Positions 17,059-25,671 are shown, counted from the first letter of the stretch. The stretch: DNA of 28,226 bases from RGIG3009 sp045630285 (GCA_045630285.1 JAZQSX010000001.1:1-28226), one strand, 5' to 3'. The notes: a model not told the origin generated them from the letters alone. Made by a program: numbers and translations.

Positions 17059-20000
17059 TCAATACTTCAAACCAAACTCTTTACGCTTGCGAGTGATTTC
17101 CGCGTTGATGTCACGGTTGTACTTCGACAGCGTACGGCGCGGCTCCAACTTCCCGTCCAGCGTGGAACGCAGGGCGTTAGTCAAAGAACGTGCCAACAAA
17201 TAGTCACCGGGGACGGAGTAAACGTTGTCCGTCCAAATGCGCTGAGCTTCCAGGATGTCGAGTTCTTCCTGCGTCCAGCCCATGCTATGGAACGCCTTAA
17301 TGGAAGCCGGCGTGTAACGCGCCGCAACACCCATCGTTGCCTCCAGTTCCTGACCGTAGCGGACCTGCTGCTCGGTATCAGTCCACCAGCTCAGGAAGGT
17401 GAACGCTTCCTCGGCCACGCCGCGATCCGCAGCAGCCGTCAGCAGCATACAGCCGGTACCGCCGGAAGCGGACATGTGGTTGATGAGGATCTCGCCGTTG
17501 TCATCGTACACCGGAATCGGATCGCCGTTGGCATCCAGCGCCAGCTCGCCGTTTTCAGCAAGCTTCCAGGTGCCGCGAGCAACGATCTTCTTGCCTTCCT
17601 CGTCCAAAATGTACTCGCCGTTAGCGTCCTTCTTATACTGGACCATACCCGGAATGGGAGCCATGGTCCACAAGCCGCGAAGCTCGGGAGCCGCCGCCAT
17701 CAGCTGGTTGTACGTGCCGTAGGAGCTGAAGCCGATCGGCACGTCACCGGTACGGAAGCGGTTGTAGAAGTCGATACTGCGGTCGACGCCGTACTTGGAG
17801 TAGAACTCCGACCAATCCTCAAAGGACTCATAAGCTTCAATCGTGTCAAACAAGGTTGCCGTACGATCCTCGTTGTAGTAAGTACCGCCACGCTGGAACA
17901 GCATACTCTGGAACACGTCGATACTGCCCGAAACGCCCGGCGTACCGGAGGAGGTTTCGACCATACCCGCATTCAGGTTCTGACCCTGCAGGGTACGCAG
18001 CATTTCACGGTATTCCTGCCAATCGTCCGGAACCTCCAGATCCAGTTCTTCCATAATATCGGTACGGTAGAACAACATCGGCCATGTCTGCGTCTCAGGG
18101 ATAGCGTAGTAGCCCCCCTCGTAGAAGAAGCGCTTCCAAGCCGCCTCCGAGAAGACGCCCGCCGTTTTTTGTCGTATGTTATATTCCTCGCTGTCAAGGT
18201 TCACCAACGCTCCACGCATGGCCAGGTTGACGACCTGGTCATAGCCGATCATCAGAGCAGCGTCCGGACCCTTACCGGCCATGGTAGCTTCCAGCAGCGT
18301 TTCACCGGTGGAAACCAAGCTCAAACGAACCGAAATGCCGGTCTTTGCCGTAAAGTCGGTGATCATCGAGCTGACGATCTGCATCTGGTCGCGACCGGTG
18401 GAAACCCACACTTCAACGGTGTCGGCACCGCCCTCGACCTGATAGTCATTTGTAAAGGAACCGATAAACTTCTGAATATCAAACCACAGCGAATCCCAGA
18501 AGCTGATCTCGCCGTCCGGAATCTCTTCCTGGTTTGCAGGGACAAAATAGAAGCAGTCAATTTCCAGGGGCTGCGTACCAAAGGTCAGCAGCAGCGAGCT
18601 CAGGCTTTCAATGCTGCTCTTGAACGCACCCAGGTCAGCCGTGATCTCATACGATTTACCCGCATAGATCTCCAGGCGTGCAGCAGCCTCGAGCAAGGTC
18701 GAAGTCTGCGAACCGGTCTTGCCGGTTACCGCAATGATCTGATCCGCAATAGCGGTCAGGCGGTTTTTCTGCTCAATAAACGACTCTTTCAGACCGGGGA
18801 TTTCGTCTTCCAGATAATAGTCCTGATAAATGTCAGGCGCCGTACCGGTAATAACAATGATCTTACGGTAGATCTCGTTCAGATCCAGCACGGAACGCTG
18901 CACGTTACGCAGCACGTCACACAGTTCACCGGCCGCAACGGTCATCGTGATCTTGTCACCGGGCTCCAGCCAGATCTCCATCGGATCCTCGGCGCCGCCC
19001 ACCACGTGGACCTGCCAATCCGAATCGTATTCGAACGGCAGGTTGACCGCTTCTGCAAACGGGATCTCGCCGTTGATTTTAAGCGTACGATAGGAAACCA
19101 TACCTTGGTTCAGGTCCTGACGAGCACGCATCGCCAGTTTGTACCAACCAGCGGTCTTAACGTTGACCTGCCAGGTGATCGACTGACCCGTGGTACCCCA
19201 GTTCGAGCCGCCAATGGTGTTGATCAGCATGCGGGTCGGGTGGTTCGGGGTCGTAGCGCCGTCCTGGTGGTCGATCAGACCGTACAGGGTGGTATCGCTC
19301 TTCTCATACGTGCTCTCCGCCTGCAGGGTGGCAAACTTGCCGGTGTTCTTCGCAGTGCCCTTCAGAGCGGACATCTCTTTATAATAGGTTTTATAGTCAT
19401 CCAGTTTTTCGGCGTTGCTGAAAACGATCTTGTTGACCGCCAACGCCTCACGAACACGAGTCAGACGAAGGGTGTGCTCGCCTTCCTCAAGATACACGAA
19501 ATACGGATCACCGTACATACCCAGCTCGTTCACAAAGGAAGCCTCGATCCAGCGCTTCGCCTCGTTCTGACCGGGACGGATGTGGTTGCCCAGCTGATCC
19601 ACTGCGCCGATATCCTCGGGGTCGTCGTACCACATTCTGGACAGCGAAAAAGCCTTCGCCTCAGTATAAGGCAAAGCCCCGTCAATCGTCAGATCCAACG
19701 TGATAGCACGGCCGATCGTCTCAACCTCTCCGATAGCAATGTCGTCCAGCGGATAGTAGAACGGCGTGATGTTGTAGAAACCGGAGGTCGGAACATTGAT
19801 CAACCATTCAACATATCTGTTGTTGGCGTTCAACTCGATGCCGTTCGCCGTCACCTCGGCGCCCGTCAGCGACTCACCCTCACGAGCCTCATCCGTCTTT
19901 GTCACGACGATGCTCGAAACATCATCGCCCGCAGCGGTCGAGTAATCGATCAGCTCTTCGCCGTCCATAACGCCCCAACCGATAACATTGTCGATCGTCG

Positions 20001-20235
20001 CTTCGATCTTCTCGGTCGGTCTGGCAGCGCCCTTGAGCGCTTCATAGTACTCCATATAAGAAGGCGTACCGTCGAACGTTACCTCTTCACCGTCGGCGAA
20101 GACATAACTGCCACCGGCATTGCGGCCGGCGGTGGAGACGGATGTACCCTCTTCGGCGTACACCGGTGTTGCCAGCAGCATAATTGCCGCTAACATCACA
20201 GCCAAGATCCTCGTTGTTTTTTTGCTGAGTTTCAT
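17059..20235 (-). CDS. Secreted fusion of beta-sandwich domains with an ABC solute-binding domain, 1058 aa
   Basis: A type I signal peptide (residues 1-27, LLATPVYA-EE) has no lipobox cysteine, unlike most Gram-positive binding proteins. Two carbohydrate-binding-like beta-sandwich domains follow: about 40-280, and about 300-450 containing 'LQAESTYEKSD' and 'TWQVNVKTAGWYKLAMRARQ', a CBM35/CBM6-like pattern. A helical region covers about 480-600. From about residue 605 to the end is a family-1-type solute-binding domain ('VEVWVSTGRDQMQIVSSMI', 'MAGKGPDAALMIGYDQ', 'WPMLFYRTDIMEELDLEVPD'). The ATG at 20235 is chosen because AAGGG lies 9 nt upstream; an in-frame GTG at 20241 is too close. It heads the operon, directly before the first permease pair. 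Binding domains fused to polysaccharide-binding modules are unusual. Retention might be by an uncleaved signal, by the permeases, or by polysaccharide. Confidence 0.92.
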   Translation of the reverse strand: MKLSKKTTRILAVMLAAIMLLATPVYAEEGTSVSTAGRNAGGSYVFADGEEVTFDGTPSYMEYYEALKGAARPTEKIEATIDNVIGWGVMDGEELIDYSTAAGDDVSSIVVTKTDEAREGESLTGAEVTANGIELNANNRYVEWLINVPTSGFYNITPFYYPLDDIAIGEVETIGRAITLDLTIDGALPYTEAKAFSLSRMWYDDPEDIGAVDQLGNHIRPGQNEAKRWIEASFVNELGMYGDPYFVYLEEGEHTLRLTRVREALAVNKIVFSNAEKLDDYKTYYKEMSALKGTAKNTGKFATLQAESTYEKSDTTLYGLIDHQDGATTPNHPTRMLINTIGGSNWGTTGQSITWQVNVKTAGWYKLAMRARQDLNQGMVSYRTLKINGEIPFAEAVNLPFEYDSDWQVHVVGGAEDPMEIWLEPGDKITMTVAAGELCDVLRNVQRSVLDLNEIYRKIIVITGTAPDIYQDYYLEDEIPGLKESFIEQKNRLTAIADQIIAVTGKTGSQTSTLLEAAARLEIYAGKSYEITADLGAFKSSIESLSSLLLTFGTQPLEIDCFYFVPANQEEIPDGEISFWDSLWFDIQKFIGSFTNDYQVEGGADTVEVWVSTGRDQMQIVSSMITDFTAKTGISVRLSLVSTGETLLEATMAGKGPDAALMIGYDQVVNLAMRGALVNLDSEEYNIRQKTAGVFSEAAWKRFFYEGGYYAIPETQTWPMLFYRTDIMEELDLEVPDDWQEYREMLRTLQGQNLNAGMVETSSGTPGVSGSIDVFQSMLFQRGGTYYNEDRTATLFDTIEAYESFEDWSEFYSKYGVDRSIDFYNRFRTGDVPIGFSSYGTYNQLMAAAPELRGLWTMAPIPGMVQYKKDANGEYILDEEGKKIVARGTWKLAENGELALDANGDPIPVYDDNGEILINHMSASGGTGCMLLTAAADRGVAEEAFTFLSWWTDTEQQVRYGQELEATMGVAARYTPASIKAFHSMGWTQEELDILEAQRIWTDNVYSVPGDYLLARSLTNALRSTLDGKLEPRRTLSKYNRDINAEITRKRKEFGLKY

Positions 20236-20284
20236 CTTCACACACCCTTATTTCTCGTGTCGAATTGCCGTGAGATTTTTCTAA

Positions 20285-20337
20285 CAATGGCACAAATAGC
20301 CGGCCAAACGATCTCTCGTTGCCCGGTTGCGCCATTG
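20285..20337 (-). other. 53-nt leader hairpin of the transporter operon
   Basis: The outer stem pairs 20285-20295 with 20327-20337 (11 bp). It contains a G-U pair in minus-strand RNA that would be an A-C mismatch in plus-strand RNA. Inner CCGG/CCGG pairs (20300-20303 with 20323-20326) follow, then a 5-bp tip (20307-20311 with 20316-20320) closed by a GAGA (GNRA-type) tetraloop on the minus strand. It begins about 5 nt from the predicted transcript start, as in 5' stabilising hairpins. No known riboswitch was recognised. Confidence 0.6.
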
Positions 20338-20348
20338 CCCTCACTAAC

Positions 20349-20354
20349 ATTATA
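20349..20354 (-). promoter_or_regulatory. Candidate -10 element for the transporter operon
   Basis: A perfect TATAAT (20354-20349, minus strand) lies in an A/T-rich stretch upstream of the leader hairpin. No good -35 is found at 16-18 bp; the sequences there are CTATAT-like. It may be a weak or activator-dependent promoter. Confidence 0.45.
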
Positions 20355-20445
20355 CTGTTTTTTGGAATATAATATAGTAAAATTGCCGCAATAAACTAGC
20401 ATTTTTTATTCAACTTTTAAAAATGACGATTATTTTTTGTGGTAA

Positions 20446-20486
20446 AATGTGGCGTTTTAACGGAAAAAGCGTTAAAACGCCACATT
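20446..20486 (-). terminator. Terminator after the 260-aa GH16 gene
   Basis: A 17-bp perfect stem (20446-20462 with 20470-20486) with a 7-nt loop starts 16 nt after the stop codon of the GH16 gene. Four T complete the minus-strand side. It separates the GH16 gene from the transporter operon. Confidence 0.85.
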
Positions 20487-20502
20487 GTTTCGTCATTCTG
20501 CC

Positions 20503-21285
20503 TTATTCCTGCCAGACACGCACCCAATCAACCTCGATCGGCCACTCGGAGCAGCTGCCGAGAATCAGCATCATATCCTCCTGCTCCATGTACTGGTAGG
20601 CGCCGACAAAGTTGCCCGACACGTTGGTGGGCTCCGGCAGCTTGTCAGCAGAATAGGTCACCCGAGAAATGCATTTCTCGTCATAGTACCATTCGACCAT
20701 GCCGGGCTTCCACAAACAACCATAGTTGTGCCAACCATCCGTCACGCACTTGTCGTGCCAATTGTTAGGATTTTGGCAGTTCCGCGGGATGCCGTCACGG
20801 CGGATCCAATCGTGTATGGTGGCAACGTAGGTGCCGGTGTAGTCTCCGTCGGCCGTGGGATTGGTCATTGCCTCGAAGAAATCCAACTCCGCCCAGTGCT
20901 CGTCGTTGCGGTCGGTGGTATGCGCCACCGAAAAGCTCCACCAAGCCGGGAAGCCCGATACGTCCTTCTTGTTTTTGTTCATATCAAAGCGGATGCGAGC
21001 CTCAAAATATCCAAACCGAAACGCCGAGCCGGTGTCACCCTTGGCGCTGTAGGAGCCAATCCCCCAGTTAGCACAGGATTGCTTCTGCTTTACGATCGCA
21101 ACCGAATCCTTGACCTCCAGATCGCCGGGAATCATAGGCGACCAGTTAAACGGTCTGTCCAGATACCACTTAAAGCCCGGTTTGCCGGTGACTTCCCAGT
21201 CAATCGTGGACGGGTCGTCAAAATCATCATAAAACACCAGATTGGTAAAGCCGACCGCCTCGGCTGGCTGCGGGACCTTATTCAT
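20503..21285 (-). CDS. GH16-family glycoside hydrolase without a signal peptide, 260 aa
   Basis: The catalytic motif E-L-D-F-F-E is complete: E133 (nucleophile), D135, E138 (acid/base), matching the ExDxxE form found in GH16 laminarinase-type enzymes. The N-terminal 'LVFYDDFDDPSTIDW' and C-terminal 'EVDWVRVWQE' strands are also typical, so this is a full-length catalytic domain. GH16 enzymes cleave beta-1,3/1,4-glucans, agars, carrageenans or related glycans; the exact substrate is not readable here. There is no signal peptide or lipobox. A promoter (21322-21350) and GGGGGAG just upstream of the ATG at 21285 show that this is the real start rather than a truncated copy. It is a close paralogue of the adjacent lipoprotein GH16. 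A cytoplasmic location would be unusual for the family; it might act on imported oligosaccharides. Confidence 0.92.
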   Translation of the reverse strand: MNKVPQPAEAVGFTNLVFYDDFDDPSTIDWEVTGKPGFKWYLDRPFNWSPMIPGDLEVKDSVAIVKQKQSCANWGIGSYSAKGDTGSAFRFGYFEARIRFDMNKNKKDVSGFPAWWSFSVAHTTDRNDEHWAELDFFEAMTNPTADGDYTGTYVATIHDWIRRDGIPRNCQNPNNWHDKCVTDGWHNYGCLWKPGMVEWYYDEKCISRVTYSADKLPEPTNVSGNFVGAYQYMEQEDMMLILGSCSEWPIEVDWVRVWQE

Positions 21286-21321
21286 CAAAACTCCCCCTTA
21301 ATTTTCCAATAGTGTATGTGC

Positions 21322-21350
21322 ATTCTAACACACCGTTTGTGCAAATTCAA
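21322..21350 (-). promoter_or_regulatory. Sigma-A promoter for the 260-aa GH16 gene
   Basis: TTGAAT (21350-21345) and TAGAAT (21327-21322) on the minus strand are separated by 17 bp. Transcription would begin near 21315, giving a leader of about 30 nt with a strong ribosome binding site. Confidence 0.75.
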
Positions 21351-21363
21351 TGTCATTTCGGAC

Positions 21364-21399
21364 AAAAACGACCTATCTCGCAAAAAACGGGATAGGCCG
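21364..21399 (-). terminator. Terminator after the GH16 lipoprotein gene
   Basis: A 12-bp stem (21369-21380 with 21388-21399, one mismatch and one G-U pair on the minus strand) has a 7-nt loop and is followed by TTTTT. It starts 7 nt after the stop codon of the GH16 lipoprotein gene. Confidence 0.78.
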
Positions 21400-21405
21400 C
21401 TGTTT

Positions 21406-22344
21406 TTATTGTTTCTCCGCCTGCCAGACACGCACCCAATCAACCTCCATCGGCCAGCACGGGCCGCTGCCGAGGATGACGAGCATCTCTTCCTGGTCCA
21501 GGATGCTGAAGCAACCAACCTCCTGGTTGGTTGACGATGCCGGATCCGGCATACCGTCCGCACTGTAGGTGGTGCGGGAAATAAAGCCGCCGTCAAGATA
21601 CCAGGACACCGAGCCCGGCGTCCACAGGCAACCGATCGTCTGCCAATCGTCAGACACGAAGTACGGGTGGATATTATTCGTGTTGCTGAGGTTTTCCTGC
21701 TTGCCGTTCACCACGCGGGAATCGTGCATCGAGGTCACCAGCGTGTTATTGAACGTGCCGTCGGCTTCAAAGGTCACTTCAAAGAAGTCGATCTCACCCC
21801 AGCGGCCCTCGTCCTTGCCTGTTGTATGGGCTTTGGAAAAACTCCAGAACGCCGGCTGACCCTTTTCCACCAAATCCTCCCGCACCATATCTGTGTTGAT
21901 GCGGATCCGTGCCTCAAAATAGGCGTACGTCCAGGCTGAGCCCGTATCGCCGTTGGCACTGTACGTGGAAAGTGCCCAGTTGGCGCAGGATTTCTGCTGT
22001 GCGATCGTCGCCACCGAATCCTCGATTACCACGTCCCCATCCAGCAGCGTCGGCCACCCGAACGGACGGTCAATGTACCACTTATAGCCCGGCTCGCCCG
22101 TGCCTTTCCAGTCCACGGTGGACGGATCGTCAAAATCGTCGTAAAACACAAGGGAGGTATACCCCGCCTCTTTCGCTGCTTCAGGCACCTCCGCCACCGG
22201 CGGTGTCGGCTGCGGCGTCGGCTCGGTCGGCTTCGACGCCGACGGCTTAGTGGTCTTGTTATCGGTAGGCGTTTCCGCTCCGCAACCGACCAGCAACAAC
22301 GCCAGCACCAGCGCTAACACAATAATTCGCCTCTGCTTTTTCAT
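21406..22344 (-). CDS. GH16-family glycoside hydrolase lipoprotein, 312 aa
   Basis: A lipoprotein signal ends LLLVGC (C21), followed by a T/P/K-rich linker to about residue 55. The catalytic domain covers about residues 62-310. It carries G-E-I-D-F-F-E with E184, D186 and E189 as the likely catalytic triad, plus 'LVFYDDFDDPSTVDW' at its start and 'EVDWVRVWQ' at its end, both nearly shared with the next gene. It would be anchored on the outer face of the membrane and begin degradation of a GH16 substrate (beta-glucan or a related glycan). The ATG at 22344 follows AGGAGAG; an earlier in-frame ATG at 22398 has no ribosome binding site and overlaps the promoter. The gene has its own promoter (22377-22405) and terminator. 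The two GH16 genes probably arose by tandem duplication. Confidence 0.94.
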   Translation of the reverse strand: MKKQRRIIVLALVLALLLVGCGAETPTDNKTTKPSASKPTEPTPQPTPPVAEVPEAAKEAGYTSLVFYDDFDDPSTVDWKGTGEPGYKWYIDRPFGWPTLLDGDVVIEDSVATIAQQKSCANWALSTYSANGDTGSAWTYAYFEARIRINTDMVREDLVEKGQPAFWSFSKAHTTGKDEGRWGEIDFFEVTFEADGTFNNTLVTSMHDSRVVNGKQENLSNTNNIHPYFVSDDWQTIGCLWTPGSVSWYLDGGFISRTTYSADGMPDPASSTNQEVGCFSILDQEEMLVILGSGPCWPMEVDWVRVWQAEKQ

Positions 22345-22376
22345 ATCCGTCTCTCCTTTTCTCCTGTTATACATCC

Positions 22377-22405
22377 ATTGTATCACAAGCAATCCCACAC
22401 CGCAA
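22377..22405 (-). promoter_or_regulatory. Sigma-A promoter with extended -10 for the GH16 lipoprotein gene
   Basis: On the minus strand TTGCGG (22405-22400) and TACAAT (22382-22377) are separated by 17 bp, with TG one base before the -10 element (extended -10). Transcription would begin near 22370. Confidence 0.75.
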
Positions 22406-22449
22406 GAAAAAGAGAATTTTTAGGGTTCGGGGCGCAACCGTCACCGTCT

Positions 22450-24432
22450 TTAGCGAAGCTTCAGATACAGCGGTTGGCAGTACGCCACGGGTGTGGCAAC
22501 CACAATACCGTCGTCAGCACGGCGATACGCTACGTCCTGCCACTCTCCGCTCTCGTTCATCATCTGCAGACCTTGCAGATCACGAAGCTGCGGCGGCAGG
22601 TGCAGCGCCAGTTCATCCAAGGGGTCCGCACACATATTCACAACCGTTAACAGCTCACGGAATCCGCACGTCTCGTCCTTTGCCACGTTTTCCACGATCA
22701 GCACGTCGGGTGCGTCCTTGACAAAGCAATACTCGTCGCAGCATTCGCTGATCAACGTTTGCAGCAGGTATTTGCGGCGATAATTGAACAACGCCTGCGA
22801 GCCGTTATTTTCCACCGTCAGGCCCATCACGATCACCGTGCCGCCAAGAGCGTTTTGATGTTTCGTCATAGCCGGCGTGATAAGCTCATGCTCGCCGTTA
22901 TATAATTCCGTGATAACACGGCAAGCGGGATCGGTAACGGTAAGCTTCGGCATCCAGCCGTTTCCTTTGGGCGCCAGCATCCACGGAGCCGTCATATTCC
23001 GACCGGGCAACGTGCCGACGTAGTCGTCAACGATCACTTCGCGTGTCGCCAAATCCCATCGCAACATCCCTTGCTTCACGTCGTCGCCGACGTCAACACC
23101 GAGATACTGTCCAAAGCCACGTTCGTACAACACCTTTGCCGACGCACCGTCGAGCACCAACACCTTGGAAAGCGCCTCTCTGACCTCCTCATCGTTGGCA
23201 TACCGTGCCACACGGTCATCCCAAAACGAGACCGGCGAATCGGTCGTCACATACGGGATGCCAAAGCGCCCGACCGGTTGCGTCCACCATGACCACCACG
23301 GCTCCGTATCCAACGTGCTGTAAAACGGATCGTAGCGCACGTTGACACCTTTCAGCTCGCAGTTGTGCACCGTCCGGTGCAAAGCCTCAAAACGCTTGCG
23401 CTCCTTCGCATAACCCTTGCTGTAAGCGGCTTCCTCGTTGCCGCCGTCAAGCAGCTGACGAACGATAAAAAGCGCTCCGTCAACGCCGTAGGAAAACGCC
23501 ACCGCCATGGCGGACATCATCTGACAAGCCGCCGAGAAAAAGCGGGTGTGCGGAAACGTGTCGGCTTCCATATAATGCGAAAATTCTTTGGTAATGTGTT
23601 GCTTGGAATATAACACGTGAAACACCAGCTGTGGAATTTCACGGGTAATGATACCGCCATAAGTAGCGCCGTGCAACCGTGAGAACGGCACGTGACGATC
23701 GCCCGCCATAGCCTTGGCGATCTCGTACGTACAATCGCCGTCGTGGTCAGCAAGGCTCGCTTGCAAATATCCCATCGGGATCTCAGGGCTTTGCTCGTCC
23801 AACGCTTTACGCATGGCCGCAGCAAATTCCACTTGGCTGTCCTTCGCCAGCTCACGCCATTTTCGGATAACGTCCAACGCCTCCGGCGTGCGCTCCGCCA
23901 ACACCTCTACCAATTGCTCACGGGTGAAGGAATACCGATAGCGTTTGTTAAACTCGCTGATATGAAGATCACAATAGCATCCCGCTGCCGCCGACAGCGA
24001 AAAGTCATCCTCCGTGATGATAAACGCAGGCTTAGCCACGGCCGCAAAATCGGCAACGTCGCTTGCAAAACGATATTTGAACGCTTCGTCCAACGGGCAG
24101 TTGGCAAACGGGTGCTCACTGCCGTCTGCTTTGACGATGCTTTGGAAATCCTTCGACGTGCCGGATTTGAAGGTCAGTGCTGCCCACCAGCCACAGGTAA
24201 TGCCGTACGGCGCCACGTGCTCTTTGATCCGTAAAAATCGTTGTGCCAGCTCCGCATAATGCTCTTTTGATGGGTATCCGAGTCGACGAAAAACATGACC
24301 GGGTGCAGTTAACACAAATTTGGTAAAACCGTACCGCTTGTTCTGTTCCAGTATGTCGTGAATCACGCATTCTTCGGTTTGCCAGTCGTTGCTCATTGAA
24401 ATCGGAATAATAATATCTAAGCCTTGGGCCAT
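22450..24432 (-). CDS. Probable TIM-barrel (glycoside-hydrolase-like) protein, family unassigned, 660 aa
   Basis: No signal peptide is present, so the protein is cytoplasmic. The N-terminal half has the strand/helix rhythm of a TIM barrel. An acidic E-D-D cluster (residues 141-143) sits at the end of a predicted strand ('AFIITEDDF'), followed by C152 and C154 and 'HISEFNKRYRYSFTREQLVE'. The general plan (barrel, middle domain, beta-rich C-terminus) recalls GH42-type enzymes, but I cannot place it in a named family. The ATG at 24432 is favoured by GGAG 8 nt upstream; an in-frame GTG at 24441 lies on the ribosome binding site. It begins 12 nt after the oxidoreductase stop codon, and its ribosome binding site sits between them, so the two form one operon. 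A role in cytoplasmic sugar processing is inference. Confidence 0.88.
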   Translation of the reverse strand: MAQGLDIIIPISMSNDWQTEECVIHDILEQNKRYGFTKFVLTAPGHVFRRLGYPSKEHYAELAQRFLRIKEHVAPYGITCGWWAALTFKSGTSKDFQSIVKADGSEHPFANCPLDEAFKYRFASDVADFAAVAKPAFIITEDDFSLSAAAGCYCDLHISEFNKRYRYSFTREQLVEVLAERTPEALDVIRKWRELAKDSQVEFAAAMRKALDEQSPEIPMGYLQASLADHDGDCTYEIAKAMAGDRHVPFSRLHGATYGGIITREIPQLVFHVLYSKQHITKEFSHYMEADTFPHTRFFSAACQMMSAMAVAFSYGVDGALFIVRQLLDGGNEEAAYSKGYAKERKRFEALHRTVHNCELKGVNVRYDPFYSTLDTEPWWSWWTQPVGRFGIPYVTTDSPVSFWDDRVARYANDEEVREALSKVLVLDGASAKVLYERGFGQYLGVDVGDDVKQGMLRWDLATREVIVDDYVGTLPGRNMTAPWMLAPKGNGWMPKLTVTDPACRVITELYNGEHELITPAMTKHQNALGGTVIVMGLTVENNGSQALFNYRRKYLLQTLISECCDEYCFVKDAPDVLIVENVAKDETCGFRELLTVVNMCADPLDELALHLPPQLRDLQGLQMMNESGEWQDVAYRRADDGIVVATPVAYCQPLYLKLR

Positions 24433-24444
24433 ACTGATCACTCC

Positions 24445-25671
24445 TTATCCAAGAATTGCGCCGTTTTCCAAAAGGCGTGTTTGCAAGACGGACACATCCA
24501 ATGTGTGGGCGTTGGTATTCGTATCCTTGGCAACAGCAAACGCCGTGCCGGCCGCCTCACCCATGCACGCACACGTCGGCATCACACGGGCCGCCGAATG
24601 CGCTTCGTGATCTGCAGAAAGGCAGCGACCCGCCACCAACATATTGTCATACTCTTTAGGAAGCAAGCTCCGATACGGAATATAATAGTAGTCGTCCCCT
24701 TCGAATTTGTACATCGTCGTGCCCGTGCCCGCCGGGTTGTGAATGTCGATCGAGTAGTTGGCGACCGTGATCGTATCCTCAAAATGCACCATGTTCCGCA
24801 GATCTTCGCCCGTCAGAACGTAGACGCCTTTGAGCTTGCGGCTTTCACGCACGCCGATGTGGCTGGCGATCGAGGTAATACCTGCGTTTTTGCACGATTC
24901 GGCGTTTTCTTTGAGAAACGCAAAGATCTCGTATACCTGCCGACGTGCTTCCATTTCAGCTCGGCTCACCTCGACCGCATCCACCGGGTTGAGCTTCACC
25001 ACACGGGTAGTGTTCAGATGCAAAATGTCGCTTCCCTGCCCGTAAAACACCAAAATGTTTTCTCGGGGATTGACGATCGAGCCCTCCCGCTGCTTTTGAT
25101 TGTACAGTTGGATCAGCTGCTCGTGTTCTTGCTTAAATAGCTCAATATCCACGCCGTTCATACGGAAGCAGGTAGTCATCGGCTGGCAAAGGCTGTCGCT
25201 CTCCCGGCCGAGCTGGTAATCACACTGCACCATCGTCATCAGCTCACCGTCGCCCGAGGCGTCCAAGAAATAATCGGCCTCGTACGTCATAACGCCGGAT
25301 TTGGTCGCCACCGAAACAGCCTTCACCGTGCGCCCGTCCGTCTGTGCCTCAAACACCGTTGCGTGGAACAGCACGTCGACACCCGCTTCGGTGACCATAT
25401 CGTCAAACACAAACTTGAACATTTCCCAGGACGACTCGCCATACGCTGCGTGTCGTTTTTTGATCTCACCAAAAATGCCGTCAGATAGCAGTTTCTTGCT
25501 CTTCAGCGTTCGATGCTGCATAAACGGGTACACCAAGCTGTGGCACAGCGCACCGCCCAAGCAACCGAACTTTTCAACGATCAGCACCGACAATCCCTGC
25601 CGTGCCGCACTTACCGCCGCTGCAACACCGGCAATGCCGCCGCCCACGACGATCAAATCATATCGTTTCAT
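24445..25671 (-). CDS. FAD-dependent oxidoreductase (PF12831-like), 408 aa
   Basis: The N-terminal Rossmann fold has 'VVGGGIAGVAAAVSAARQG' (GxGxxG at residues 10-15) and E33 at the end of the second strand, placed to bind the FAD ribose. A 'DASGDGELM' motif follows in the middle. The C-terminal signature 'MLVAGRCLSADHEAHSAARV' followed by 'MPTCACMGEAAGTA' is characteristic of this FAD_oxidored family. Length is usual. GGGAGGTGATCAACA precedes the ATG at 25671. It is the first gene of a two-gene operon with the 660-aa protein and is divergent from the AraC regulator. The substrate is unknown; the context suggests oxidation of a sugar or sugar derivative. It is cytoplasmic (no signal peptide). 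Confidence 0.92.
   Translation of the reverse strand: MKRYDLIVVGGGIAGVAAAVSAARQGLSVLIVEKFGCLGGALCHSLVYPFMQHRTLKSKKLLSDGIFGEIKKRHAAYGESSWEMFKFVFDDMVTEAGVDVLFHATVFEAQTDGRTVKAVSVATKSGVMTYEADYFLDASGDGELMTMVQCDYQLGRESDSLCQPMTTCFRMNGVDIELFKQEHEQLIQLYNQKQREGSIVNPRENILVFYGQGSDILHLNTTRVVKLNPVDAVEVSRAEMEARRQVYEIFAFLKENAESCKNAGITSIASHIGVRESRKLKGVYVLTGEDLRNMVHFEDTITVANYSIDIHNPAGTGTTMYKFEGDDYYYIPYRSLLPKEYDNMLVAGRCLSADHEAHSAARVMPTCACMGEAAGTAFAVAKDTNTNAHTLDVSVLQTRLLENGAILG

Noticed and set aside
17287..20193. A plus-strand open frame of 968 codons opposite the 1058-aa gene
   Set aside because: It is antisense to a gene with a clear signal peptide and solute-binding domain. Its low-complexity composition and lack of start signals mark it as a shadow.
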